DNA of 64,000 nt, taken from contig NZ_LQMT02000010.1 in NCBI RefSeq assembly GCF_001620365.2, positions 452,555 to 516,554 on the forward strand, in the 5' to 3' direction. A program made the translations under genes and the position numbers. Source of the DNA: Amycolatopsis keratiniphila subsp. keratiniphila (lineage in GTDB: Bacteria; Actinomycetota; Actinomycetes; Mycobacteriales; Pseudonocardiaceae). Positions 52,818 to 61,601 of the stretch are shown here, piece after piece. The notes below the pieces were generated by a model, which saw nothing but the letters and a program-made list of their open reading frames with translations, was not told the origin of the DNA and did not search any database. Every line of letters begins with the position of its first letter. Position 1 is the first letter of the stretch.

Positions 52818-54002
52818 TCAGGCCGGGATGAGTTCGATCGGGAGCCGCCCGAGGCGGTGGATGATGTTGTTGCGTGCCCACTCGGGCTGCCCGGCCGGCT
52901 CGATCTTGTCGACGCGGGCCACCAGCGCGCGCAGCATCGCCTGGGTTTCCAGGCGGGCGAGGCCTTGCCCGGCGCAGCCGTGCGTGCCGTGCCCGAAGCC
53001 GAGCTGGCGGGCGGCGTCCCGGCGGATGTCGAAGGTGTCCGGGTCGTCCCACTCCAGCGCGTCGCGGTTGGCGGAGGCGTAGAGGATGAGGACCCGGGAG
53101 CCCGCGGGCAGTGCGGTGCCGGCCACCTCGGTGTCGCGTGCGACCTTGCGGCTGAAGGCGCGCAACGGGGATTCGTAGCGGACGATCTCGTTGACCGCGT
53201 TGGGAATCAGGGCCGGGTCGTCCTTGAGGAGCTGCCATTGTCCGGGGTGGGTGGCGAACAGGTGCAGGGCGCTCGCGATCGCGCTGAGCGTGGTGTCCAG
53301 GGACGGCGCCAGGTAGTCGATCATCAGCGCCGGGCACTCGGCGTGGGCGAGTTCGCCCGCGTCGGCCGCGCGCAGCAGGTCATCGCCCATGCTGCCGGGC
53401 AGGACCTTCCGCCGTTTCGCGACGGTGTGCGCGAACCGCGCCATTCCCAGGCCCGCCGGTACCGCTTGCACCGCCTGGCCGTTCAAGGGACCCAGGATGT
53501 CGAAGGTGGCCGCGCCCCACCGCAGCAGGTTCTCCCGGCCCTCCGCCGGCCACCCGACGAGGTCGGGGACCACCGCCGCGGGCAGTGCGGCCGCGACTTC
53601 GACGCCGTCGACGGTGCGCCGGGCGAGCGCGGCGTCGACGATCTCGGCGGCCTGGCGGTCCACAGCCTCCTTCATCGCGCGCAGCGCCCGGGGTGTGAGC
53701 CGGTGGGCGACCAGGGCACGGCGGCGGGCGTGGTCGTCACCGTCGCTGTTGAGGGTCGTGCCTCGGGAGAGCCGGTTGGCGACGGGATTGAGGGCGACGC
53801 CGTCGCCGGAGACGAAGGTTTTGTCGTCCAGCAGCACGGCCTTGCATTCGGCGTATCGGGGCAGGGCATGGATCTTGTGCTTGGGCAGCCAGACGACCGG
53901 ACCGAGTTCGCGCAGGTTCGCGTAGTGCGGGTACGGGTCCAGGATCGCTTCCGGCGAGTAGATGTCCGGCCGGTAGACCGGCACTTCGTGGCGTTGGGGC
54001 AT
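52818..54002 (-). CDS. Cytochrome P450
   Basis: 394 residues, soluble bacterial P450. I-helix ...LAPSLDTT (acid-Thr pair), K-helix EIVR (ExxR), PERF-region DPDTFDIRR, and haem loop FGHGTHGCAG with Cys343. Next genes are its ferredoxin and reductase. Lying in an aromatic-degradation operon, it may demethylate or hydroxylate a substituted aromatic before ring hydroxylation; the substrate cannot be read. It starts 12 nt after the hydroxylase gene. Confidence 0.95.
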   Translation of the reverse strand: MPQRHEVPVYRPDIYSPEAILDPYPHYANLRELGPVVWLPKHKIHALPRYAECKAVLLDDKTFVSGDGVALNPVANRLSRGTTLNSDGDDHARRRALVAHRLTPRALRAMKEAVDRQAAEIVDAALARRTVDGVEVAAALPAAVVPDLVGWPAEGRENLLRWGAATFDILGPLNGQAVQAVPAGLGMARFAHTVAKRRKVLPGSMGDDLLRAADAGELAHAECPALMIDYLAPSLDTTLSAIASALHLFATHPGQWQLLKDDPALIPNAVNEIVRYESPLRAFSRKVARDTEVAGTALPAGSRVLILYASANRDALEWDDPDTFDIRRDAARQLGFGHGTHGCAGQGLARLETQAMLRALVARVDKIEPAGQPEWARNNIIHRLGRLPIELIPA

Positions 54003-54014
54003 CGTTGCTCCTTG

Positions 54015-55496
54015 TCAGGGGTACCCGCCTTCGGCGGTGAACCGCGGCAGGGACTGGGAGAGGCCGGTATCGGCGCTCAGCACCGTGCCGTCCGGCCGGA
54101 CGACGGCCGCGCCGGTACGCAGCCAGCGGTGCAGCTCGCCCGAACGTCGGGTGGTGACGAGGACCGCACCGGACTCCCGGATGGCGGCTCGCTCGGTCTC
54201 CGACGGCGTGATCGTGGTGACGACGGCGAAGCGACCGCCGGCAACGTCATCGAAACGGGATCCGTCGTCGAGACGGGCGTTCGGGCACAACCGTCCCGCA
54301 AGGGACCGTCCGAAACGGGGCCGCACGACCAGGTCCGTGCGGCGCAGCGCCGGTGTCGCGCTGTCGAGGACGCGGCCGTTCAGGCGCGGCGCGACCACCC
54401 GGCGGATGAGGTCGCCGAACCGGCCGCCTTCGGTCATCGCCTTACCGACGAGCACCGCCCGCCGGATCATCGCGCGGGCGTGCGGCTTGCGTTCCGCCTC
54501 GTAGGTGTCGAGTGCGCTCGCGGGCAGGGTCCCCTCGATGACACCGGCGAGTTTCCAGGCGAGGTTGGCCGCGTCGCGCAGGCCGGCGCCCATGCCCTGC
54601 CCGATGAACGGCGGCGTGAGGTGCGCGGCGTCGCCGAGCAGGAACACCCTGCGGTCGCGCCACCGGTCCGCGAGCTGCGCGCGGAAGGTGTACTCGGCGA
54701 CGCGGACGATCTCCAGTTCTGCGGCCGGAATGTCCTTGGTCCACGGCACGATCAGCGCGTGCAGCCGGCCGAGGTGAGAGAAGTCGTCGGCGGATTCCCC
54801 CGGCCGCAGCCGGAATTCCCAGCGGTAGCGGGTCTTCCCGATGCGCATGTAGGTCGCGGCGCGGCCCGGGTCGCAGACCTGGTGCACGCCTCCCCACTGG
54901 CCGAGGTCGGCGGTGGTGGCGATGTCCACCACGAGCCAGCGCTGGTCGAACTTCAGGTCCGCCATCGTCGCGCCGATCGACGTCCGGGTGAGACTGTTGG
55001 CGCCGTCGCACCCCAGCACGTAGTCCGCGTGGATCGTCTCCCGCGCACCGGTGCCGCGGTCGGTCACCTCGACCCGCACGCCGGTCCCGTCCTGCCGGAT
55101 ACCGGTGACCTCGGTGTCGCCGCGCAGGGTTACGGTGCTGACCGTCTCCAGGTGGGAGCGGAGCAGGTGCTCCAGATCGGGTTGGTCGAACATGTTCGCC
55201 TCGGGGTAGCCGTGCCGGCCGCCGCCCGGCGAACGGCGGAACTCCGCCAGCACTCGCAGGTCCGGATCGAGCAGCCGCAGCCCTCGGCAGGGCCAGGAGA
55301 TGGCCGCGAACTCCCCGGCCAGCCCGAGCCTTCCGAAGATGCGGTGCACCTCATCGTCCAGGTGCACCGCACGAGGCTGCGGGTAGACCGACTCCCACCG
55401 CTCCAGCACCAAGCACTCGATGCCGTACCGGCCGAGCAGCGCCGCGGCGGTCAGTCCGGTCGGGCCCGCACCGACGATGACGACGGGCACCCTCAC
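54015..55496 (-). CDS. FAD-dependent aromatic hydroxylase (MhpA-like)
   Basis: 493 residues. FAD site VVIVGAGPTGLTAA at the N-terminus, DG motif VLGCDGANSLTR near residue 161, and GDAAHLTPPFIGQGMGAGLRDA near 284. These identify the 3-(3-hydroxyphenyl)propionate hydroxylase group of flavin monooxygenases. The C-terminal thioredoxin-like part is short. It would add a hydroxyl ortho to a phenol to make a catechol for the extradiol enzyme in the same operon. GTG start overlaps the DoxX stop. Confidence 0.9.
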   Translation of the reverse strand: MRVPVVIVGAGPTGLTAAALLGRYGIECLVLERWESVYPQPRAVHLDDEVHRIFGRLGLAGEFAAISWPCRGLRLLDPDLRVLAEFRRSPGGGRHGYPEANMFDQPDLEHLLRSHLETVSTVTLRGDTEVTGIRQDGTGVRVEVTDRGTGARETIHADYVLGCDGANSLTRTSIGATMADLKFDQRWLVVDIATTADLGQWGGVHQVCDPGRAATYMRIGKTRYRWEFRLRPGESADDFSHLGRLHALIVPWTKDIPAAELEIVRVAEYTFRAQLADRWRDRRVFLLGDAAHLTPPFIGQGMGAGLRDAANLAWKLAGVIEGTLPASALDTYEAERKPHARAMIRRAVLVGKAMTEGGRFGDLIRRVVAPRLNGRVLDSATPALRRTDLVVRPRFGRSLAGRLCPNARLDDGSRFDDVAGGRFAVVTTITPSETERAAIRESGAVLVTTRRSGELHRWLRTGAAVVRPDGTVLSADTGLSQSLPRFTAEGGYP

Positions 55497-55843
55497 GGCG
55501 ACACCCCGAGGGCCACGAGGTAGCCGGCGACGAGCACCGTGCAGACCAGGCCCGGGACGAGGTCGCGGCCCCGGTCGTGGTTGCGCACGTGCGTGACGAG
55601 AGCGCCGGCGAGCAGGAGGAGCAGACCGGCGCCGGCCAGGGCGCCGAGCACCGGCACGGTCAAGCCGAGCAGAAGCCCGGCGGCCCCGGCGATCTCCAGC
55701 GCGCCGATGCCGCGGAAGGCCGTGACGGAGAATCCGGCGTGCGCGGCGCGTTCCCGCATGGGCGCGAGCGCGAACAGCTTGGCCGCGCCGAAGAGGAGGA
55801 AGATGCCCGCCACGAGGACGGACAGCACACTGAAGACGGTCAT
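55493..55843 (-). CDS. DoxX-family membrane protein
   Basis: 116 residues with four hydrophobic helices (from residue 4, LSVLVAGIFLLFGAAKLFAL, onward), the DoxX-like pattern. DoxX proteins are small quinone- or redox-linked membrane proteins of unclear role. Both ends overlap the neighbouring genes by 4 nt, so it is an integral operon member. Confidence 0.8.
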   Translation of the reverse strand: MTVFSVLSVLVAGIFLLFGAAKLFALAPMRERAAHAGFSVTAFRGIGALEIAGAAGLLLGLTVPVLGALAGAGLLLLLAGALVTHVRNHDRGRDLVPGLVCTVLVAGYLVALGVSP

Positions 55844-57717
55844 GGGCGTCCTTGGGATGTCAGGCGGGTGGGGACGGTGTAGCGGCCGAGGGTGGCCCTC
55901 ACCTTCGATTCGTCCACATCGGACGGAAGGGTGATCGTGGCGGTCACGGTGCCGTCCTCGATCACCGCGTCGACGGTCACGCCGTCGAACGGGGCGAGGG
56001 CCTCGGCGATCGCGCGGCGGGTCGCATCGGCGCGCAACGCGAGCTTGTAGGGCTTGCCGACGTCGGTCACGGGCAGCGCGTCGAGCACGGTGATGGCCTT
56101 CGGCGCGGCAGCGCGCTCGGGCACCCGGTCGGCGGCCCAGGCCACCAGGTCGGCCTCGGTCGCCGTGGCCCCGGACGTGAGGGTCACGTAGGCGACGGGC
56201 ACCTCGCCGGCGTGCTCGTCGGGGCGACCGACCGCGCCGGCCGCGGTCACCTGCGAGTGGGTCAGCAGGGCGTCTTCGATCATCGCCGGGTCGATGTTGT
56301 GCCCGCCGCGGATGATGAGGTCTTTGACCCGGCCGGCGAGGTGCACGAATCCGTCGGCCTCCAGACGAGCCAGATCACCGGTGTTCAGCCAGCCGTCGCT
56401 GAGTTTGCCGAGGCCGTCCAGAACGTAGGCGTTTTCGTCACGCCCGACGACATAGCCGGGGAACACGGTGGGGCCGCTGATTTCCAGTACCCCGGTCTCA
56501 CCGCGGGGAAGCTCCTCCCTCGTTTCCGGGTGGACGACCTTCATCCGCTGGTACGGCAGGCGCTGGCCGACGGTGCCGGGGCGCGGGGCGTCGGGGAAGC
56601 TGCGTGCGCTCGCGCAGGTGGCTTCGGTGAGCCCGTAGCCCTCGACCAGGGTGACGCCGGTGTGGGTCTGGAAGCCTTCGCGCACGGCGGCCGGCAGTGG
56701 TGAAGCGCCGACCATGGCGAAGCGCAGGCTGGCGATGTCCGCATCGACGGGGCACTGCGCGAGTACCGCGTACACGGTCGGCACCGCGCTCATCGCGGCG
56801 ATCCGGTGGTGTTCGACTATCTTCCAGAATTCCCCGTACAGGGCGGGTTCACGGTAGCCGAGCGGGCCGGCCCACACCGCGTGCTGGCCCTTGAACAGCG
56901 GCGCGAGGAGTGTGACCACGAGCGCGTTGACATGGAACAGCGGCAGCGCCGCGAAGACGACCGAGCCGGCGTCGAGCAGCGAGTTGGCCGCGATCATCCA
57001 CGCGTCGGCGACCTCGTTGGCGTGCGTGTGCGCGGCCAGCTTCGGTGCCCCGGTAGTGCCTCCGGTGTGGAACAACGCGGCCAGATCCGACGCCACCGGA
57101 CGTTCACCGGCGAAGTCGGCGGCGTCGTGGGCGGCAGCGAGGTCGGCGAGGTAGCCGACACGCACCCCGTCGATGGCGGGCAACGCGGCCGGCGCGCCTG
57201 CCGCGCCGGTCGGGCGCAGCACGAGGACGACGTCCAGTTCGCCGGCCAGCGTCCGGGCGGTGACCCAGGTTTCCGGCGCGAGTTCCGGCCCGGCGGTGAT
57301 CAGCACGCGTGCGCCGGACAGGCGAAGCAGCTCGCCGAGGTGGTCGCGGGACAGCCCGCCGTTCAGCGGGGCCGCGACGCCGGCGAGCTGTGCGGCCAGG
57401 GTCGCCGGAACCAGGTCTGCGCAGTTGGGCGACATCAACGCGACCGCATCGCCCCGCCGGACTCCGAGGTCGCGCAGCAGGTTCGCGTAGCGGTGGACAT
57501 CGGCGAGCAGCTCGCCGAACGTGCGGCGGACGGGCTCGCGCCATCGCGCGGCCTCGGGCAGCACGGTGGTCGCCGGATGATCCGGCCACCACGCGGCGGC
57601 CCGCTGCAGCAGGGCGTAGGTCGACTCCGGCAGGCTCCGTTCGGTGAGCGGCACGGCCTCGATCGCGGCCAGGTCGGCGGGTTCGGCGTAGCGCGGCCAC
57701 AGGGAAGCAGCAGTCAT
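55840..57717 (-). CDS. Acyl-CoA synthetase (AMP-dependent ligase)
   Basis: 625 residues. The ANL motifs are present: ALFHTGGTTGAPKLAAHTH (A3), VEGYGLTEATCA (A5), GWLNTGDLARLEADG (A7), GRVKDLIIRGG (A8), and VTDVGKPYK with Lys (A10). The last ~40 residues are an extension. It activates a carboxylic acid as its CoA thioester; in this operon possibly the side chain of an aromatic acid. ATG overlaps the FAH gene stop (ATGA). Confidence 0.93.
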   Translation of the reverse strand: MTAASLWPRYAEPADLAAIEAVPLTERSLPESTYALLQRAAAWWPDHPATTVLPEAARWREPVRRTFGELLADVHRYANLLRDLGVRRGDAVALMSPNCADLVPATLAAQLAGVAAPLNGGLSRDHLGELLRLSGARVLITAGPELAPETWVTARTLAGELDVVLVLRPTGAAGAPAALPAIDGVRVGYLADLAAAHDAADFAGERPVASDLAALFHTGGTTGAPKLAAHTHANEVADAWMIAANSLLDAGSVVFAALPLFHVNALVVTLLAPLFKGQHAVWAGPLGYREPALYGEFWKIVEHHRIAAMSAVPTVYAVLAQCPVDADIASLRFAMVGASPLPAAVREGFQTHTGVTLVEGYGLTEATCASARSFPDAPRPGTVGQRLPYQRMKVVHPETREELPRGETGVLEISGPTVFPGYVVGRDENAYVLDGLGKLSDGWLNTGDLARLEADGFVHLAGRVKDLIIRGGHNIDPAMIEDALLTHSQVTAAGAVGRPDEHAGEVPVAYVTLTSGATATEADLVAWAADRVPERAAAPKAITVLDALPVTDVGKPYKLALRADATRRAIAEALAPFDGVTVDAVIEDGTVTATITLPSDVDESKVRATLGRYTVPTRLTSQGRP

Positions 57718-58649
57718 CGCTGGTACCTCACGACCGTGCGCTGGGAGCCCAGATCGAGGGCACCGTCGTCGGTGGCGACCGATGCCTCGACGACGTCGCC
57801 GTCCGCCAGGTACTTCGGGTTTTTCGCCTGTCCCTTGAAGAACAGCTTCCACTTCAGCGCCGGCGGCAGCAGCGCGGCGATCTTCTCCACTGCCTTCGGC
57901 GGCGCGGACAGCGCCGTGCCGAGCGGGGTGCCGGTCAGCACCAGGTCGCCGGGATCCAGCCGCTGGAACCGGGCCAACGCCCGCAGGGCCTCGAGGGGAC
58001 GGTAAATCATGTCGCCGCCGACCATCGCGTTCTGGCGGACCGTGCCGTTGACCGACAACCGCAGCCGCAGATCGGCGAACCGCTTCAGCTCGTGGCCCTC
58101 CAGGAGCACGAGGGCAGGCCCGACCGGGGTGAACGTCGGGTACGACTTGGCCTCGTAGAACTGGGTTTGCGGCAGCTGGACATCGCGGGCGGACACGTCG
58201 TTGGTCACGACCAGGCCCGCGACATACCCCTCCACCTCGGTGATCTCGCCGCCGACCGGCATCTCCCGGCCGATGACCAGCCCGATCTCCACCTCGTAGT
58301 CGAGCAGGCGAACGTGCGGCGGCTTGACGACGTCGTCGAATGGGCCGCTGATCGACCCGGACGCCTTGCGGAAGAACGTCAAGGGCACGGTCTCCGGGTC
58401 CATCCCGGCGTCCGTGACGTGCGAAACGAAGTTGGTCATCTGGGCGACCACGCGACAGGGCGTGGTAACCGGGGAGACCAGTTCGAGCGAGGCCACCGGC
58501 ACGGCGTCCGCGGAGCCGGCCGCGGCGGAGATCGCCGCGCGGTCGCCGAGCAGATCGGCGGTGGTCTTCGCCGTCGTGGCGATCCTCGCCGCCCCGGACG
58601 GAGTGGCGACGTACCAGGCGTCGGCGGTGTGCAGGACGGTCAAGCTCAT
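57714..58649 (-). CDS. Fumarylacetoacetate hydrolase-family protein
   Basis: 311 residues. The metal site of the FAH fold is visible in LLDYEVEIGLVIG (Glu-x-Glu, about residue 115) and VTNDVSARDVQ (Asp). GDLVLTGTPLGTA follows near 240. Members hydrate or hydrolyse ring-cleavage products. It is preceded in the operon by the extradiol dioxygenase, whose product it may process. Start and stop overlap neighbours. Confidence 0.93.
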   Translation of the reverse strand: MSLTVLHTADAWYVATPSGAARIATTAKTTADLLGDRAAISAAAGSADAVPVASLELVSPVTTPCRVVAQMTNFVSHVTDAGMDPETVPLTFFRKASGSISGPFDDVVKPPHVRLLDYEVEIGLVIGREMPVGGEITEVEGYVAGLVVTNDVSARDVQLPQTQFYEAKSYPTFTPVGPALVLLEGHELKRFADLRLRLSVNGTVRQNAMVGGDMIYRPLEALRALARFQRLDPGDLVLTGTPLGTALSAPPKAVEKIAALLPPALKWKLFFKGQAKNPKYLADGDVVEASVATDDGALDLGSQRTVVRYQR

Positions 58650-59770
58650 GAGCGGGCCACCTTCAGCAGGCCCAGCAAGCGCTGGGCGTCGAATTCGTTG
58701 TCTCCGCGCAGCGCGGCGAACAGGGCACGCAGTTCCAGCAGGGATTCCTTGCCGGGTCTGACGCCGAGGAAGTCGGCGGTGGCAGGCGGCCCCCACTGGG
58801 CCAGCCCGGAGGCGGTGAACGGGGACCAGCCGGGTTCCAGGGTGTTGTCGAACAGGTCACCGTCACTGAAGTGCTCGACCAGGAACCCGTCCGGGTCACG
58901 CCAATAGTCGAAGAGCTGGCTGCCTTCGACGTGCCTGCCGATACCCCACGAATGGTGATAGCCGTGCTCGCGCAGGTACTCGCCACCGGCGGCCAGCGCG
59001 TCCAGATCGGTGACCTGGTAGGCGGAATGCACATAGCGGTCGGCCGGGCCGAGCACCATGGCCAGCGTGTGATGGTCGGCCGGGGTGGCACCCCGGTCGC
59101 ACCGGATGAAGCTCATCACCGGCCCGCGCTCGCGCTGCCCCGGGTAGTACAGGAAGTCACTGACGATCAGCCCGAGATGTTCCAGGTACCAGTCCAGCGC
59201 CTCGCGGTAGCGGGTCGTCTGCAGCACCACGTGCCCCAGCCGCTGCACCAGCGCCGGGGCCCGAGGCGGCCGCTGGGTGGCGTTGACCCGCCGGACCTCG
59301 TGCCCGAAGTTGAGCACCTGCGGCTCCTGCGACGACAACGCGGGCAGCTCATGGGTGTCCGAGACGACCCGGACACGCAGTCCGCTCGGGTCTGGCAGGT
59401 CGACGACGACACCGCCCAGCGTTTCGGGCAACGCGGCGACCGGCCGCCCGGTGGCTTCGGCCAGCCGCAGGACATCGCCCGAAGTGGCGGCCAGGAACGC
59501 CGGTCCGAGGAACTTCGACCGAGCGCCCTTATGGATGATCACGCACGGCGCGCCGGCCTCGGTGCCCCGCAGATGCAGCTCGCGGCCAGTGCCGAACACG
59601 GTGGTGAACCCGAAGGCGCGCGCGAACATCTCCGCCCGCTTCAGGTCCGGCTTCTCGAACTCGAGCCAGGCCAGGTCGTGCACCTTGATCACCGGGTTCG
59701 CGGCCCGGCCGGGGTGCTCGCCCGCGAGCGCGCCGTGCTCGCTGTGCAGACCACTGTGCGGATCTCCCAC
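58646..59770 (-). CDS. Extradiol ring-cleavage dioxygenase (VOC family)
   Basis: 374 residues, two VOC modules. The C-terminal module carries the metal ligands: RLGHVVLQTT (His), HTLAMVLG (His) and DGFLVEHFSDGD (Glu). This fits the catechol 2,3-dioxygenase superfamily. GTG at 59770 is chosen for GGAGGGA 6 nt upstream; longer starts exist. First gene of the operon and divergent from a TetR regulator with a palindromic site between. Confidence 0.88.
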   Translation of the reverse strand: MGDPHSGLHSEHGALAGEHPGRAANPVIKVHDLAWLEFEKPDLKRAEMFARAFGFTTVFGTGRELHLRGTEAGAPCVIIHKGARSKFLGPAFLAATSGDVLRLAEATGRPVAALPETLGGVVVDLPDPSGLRVRVVSDTHELPALSSQEPQVLNFGHEVRRVNATQRPPRAPALVQRLGHVVLQTTRYREALDWYLEHLGLIVSDFLYYPGQRERGPVMSFIRCDRGATPADHHTLAMVLGPADRYVHSAYQVTDLDALAAGGEYLREHGYHHSWGIGRHVEGSQLFDYWRDPDGFLVEHFSDGDLFDNTLEPGWSPFTASGLAQWGPPATADFLGVRPGKESLLELRALFAALRGDNEFDAQRLLGLLKVARS

Positions 59771-59794
59771 GGCGACTCCCTCCATCCACACTGA

Positions 59795-59808
59795 TGACGA
59801 TATCGTCA
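59795..59808. promoter_or_regulatory. TetR operator between the catabolic operon and its regulator
   Basis: TGACGATATCGTCA, a perfect 14-bp palindrome, 24 nt upstream of the extradiol dioxygenase start and 98 nt upstream of the TetR gene. A related half-site (TGACGATTTCC) lies at 59839-59849. Confidence 0.65.
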
Positions 59809-59906
59809 GTTACGAACATGTCATCAGTCAAGGGCTTCTGACGATTTCCTCAACAATGACGCGATGGGCTAGGATGCGGCGACGACCAGTGAAGACAGGA
59901 GCACGG

Positions 59907-60563
59907 ATGCCGGAGCACGCTCCGAGCCGGTTGGAACGCCGCAAGGCGCGCACTCGCGCGGCCCTGATCCGGGCGGCCCAGGCACTCATCGCCGGCGGGA
60001 AGACCACGGTGCCGATCCTGGAGATCACCCAGGCCGCGGACGTCGGGATGGGGTCGTTCTACAACCACTTCGAGACGAAGGAGCAGCTCTACCAGGCAGC
60101 GGTCGAGGACGCCCTCGACGTCCACGGCGCCCTGCTGGACGGACTGACGATCGGACTGGACGACCCGGCACAGGTCTTCGCGCAGAGCTTCCGGCTGACC
60201 GGACGCCTGCACCGGCGGCATCCCGAACTCAGCAAGGTCCTCCTGCACGACGGTCTCGAACTCACCACTTCGGAAAGCGGGCTCGCTCCCCGCGCCCGCC
60301 GCGACATCGAGGCAGCCGTGCGAGCCGGCCGCTTCACCGTCACCGACACCGAACTCGCCATGGTCACGGTCGCCGGAACCGCGCTCGGTCTCGGCCACCT
60401 GCTGCACCGTCAGCCCGAGCGCGACGACGCCGCCACGACCGACCAGGTGACCGAGGACCTGCTGCGCATGCTCGGCCTCACCGCCGCCGAAGCCCACGAG
60501 ATCTGCGGCCGCCCGCTACCCGACCTCGACGCCGCCGCGACCGGGCCGGATACCGCCGCCTGA
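59907..60563 (+). CDS. TetR-family regulator of the catabolic operon
   Basis: 218 residues. N-terminal HTH with ALIRAAQALIAGGKTTVPILEITQAADVGMGSFYNHFETKEQLYQAAVED (about residues 17-65). The ligand-binding part is helical. ATG at 59907 has AGGAG 5 nt upstream; an earlier ATG at 59874 lacks one. Divergent from the eight-gene operon with a palindromic operator between, so probably its repressor released by a pathway compound. Confidence 0.92.
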   Translation: MPEHAPSRLERRKARTRAALIRAAQALIAGGKTTVPILEITQAADVGMGSFYNHFETKEQLYQAAVEDALDVHGALLDGLTIGLDDPAQVFAQSFRLTGRLHRRHPELSKVLLHDGLELTTSESGLAPRARRDIEAAVRAGRFTVTDTELAMVTVAGTALGLGHLLHRQPERDDAATTDQVTEDLLRMLGLTAAEAHEICGRPLPDLDAAATGPDTAA

Positions 60564-60600
60564 ACATCAGCTTTCGGCGGCCGGCACCGACCAGGGACAA

Positions 60601-60827
60601 CAAAGGGCGCTTACCCTCACGGTGATCAACAAGGCCGAAGCCGAGCTCAGCACTCCCCTGTCGATCGCCGGCTTCGGCGCCGGCAAGGCCACAGCGGCTC
60701 ATTCCAGCTCGGCCGAGCTCTCCTCGATCGTGCGGGCGACGATCTGACGGTGAACCGCGGAGGCGTCACCACGACGCGCCTGGCGAGCTCGATCACCCTC
60801 CTGGTCCCGCGACAGCATCAGCCCTGA
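60601..60827 (+). pseudogene. Glycoside hydrolase C-terminal remnant
   Basis: A frame reads ALTLTVINKAEAELSTPLSIAGF and SSSAELSSIVRATI before a stop, and a second frame continues LTVNRGGVTTTRLASSITLLVP. Together they match the beta-domain that closes GH44-like secreted glycosidases (VNKA...PLxLAGF...SITLLVxP). No catalytic domain remains. The rest of this 295-nt gap has no gene. Confidence 0.5.
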
Positions 60828-60858
60828 ACGCGTGGTCGTGCCGGTCCGCGTACGGACG

Positions 60859-61542
60859 TCAAGAGGCGTGCAGCTGGCGTAGCCCGCCGATGATCAGCTC
60901 GAGGCCGAAGGCGAATTCGTCCTCCAGCGGCACGGGCAGGGAGTCCGCGACCGCGCGCGTGGCCGGGAAGTCCTCGGCCGACAGAGCGTGGAACCGTGCC
61001 GACGCCCGCTCGCGTTCGGTGTCATTCCCGTCTCCGGTGAGCTGGATGGCGAACCCGAGCACGTGGCGCGCGAGCGTCGCGTAGGCGCGCGCCGCGAGGC
61101 CCGGCGGTAGCCCGCCGTCGAGGAGGACGGCCAGGCAGCGTTCCCGCAGCGCCATGGCGTTCGGTCCGGTCGGGGTCTGCTCGATCAGCAGGGGCGCGAT
61201 CGTCCGGTGCCGGCCCAGCGTGTCGAACATCGTCCGGGCGATGACCTCGCAGGCCTGGTCCCAGCTCAGCTCCGCCAGTGCCCGCGAGTCGAGTTCGATC
61301 TCTCCGAAGACGCGGTCGATGACCTGGGTGATCAAGGTCGCCCGGTTGCCGAAGTGGCGGTAGAGCGTGGCCGTGCCGGATTCGAGCCGTTGAGCGAGGC
61401 TCCGCATCGACAGCGCCTCAGCGCCTTCTTCGTCGACGAGCTGCAACGCCGCGGCGAGGATCCGGTCCAGCGGGACGGCGGGACGGCCCCGCGATCGTCG
61501 TGCAGCGGCGGTGGTTTCGATTGACAGGGAGGGTTCCGGCAC
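60859..61542 (-). CDS. TetR/AcrR-family regulator
   Basis: 227 residues. HTH LDRILAAALQLVDEEGAEALSMRSLAQRLESGTATLYRHFGNRATLI (about residues 25-72) and a helical TetR_C-type ligand domain. GTG 61542 is used; GTG 61560 adds six residues and neither has a ribosome site, so translation may be leaderless. Divergent from an alpha/beta hydrolase gene with a palindrome between the two. Confidence 0.9.
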   Translation of the reverse strand: MPEPSLSIETTAAARRSRGRPAVPLDRILAAALQLVDEEGAEALSMRSLAQRLESGTATLYRHFGNRATLITQVIDRVFGEIELDSRALAELSWDQACEVIARTMFDTLGRHRTIAPLLIEQTPTGPNAMALRERCLAVLLDGGLPPGLAARAYATLARHVLGFAIQLTGDGNDTERERASARFHALSAEDFPATRAVADSLPVPLEDEFAFGLELIIGGLRQLHAS

Positions 61543-61583
61543 ACCCAGAAGTATGACCACAGGTTGACACCCACCGCAATAAC

Positions 61584-61598
61584 GGCAACACTGTTGCC
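61584..61598. promoter_or_regulatory. TetR operator before the hydrolase genes
   Basis: GGCAACA-C-TGTTGCC, perfect 7-bp arms, ending 3 nt before the ATG at 61602. TTGACA (61564-61569) lies 14 nt upstream. A bound repressor would cover the -10 region and the start codon. Confidence 0.6.
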
Positions 61599-61601
61599 AT
61601 T

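Noticed and set aside
52857..55523. 888-residue plus-strand frame over the P450 and hydroxylase genes
   Set aside because: Antisense to two well-defined genes; no motifs.
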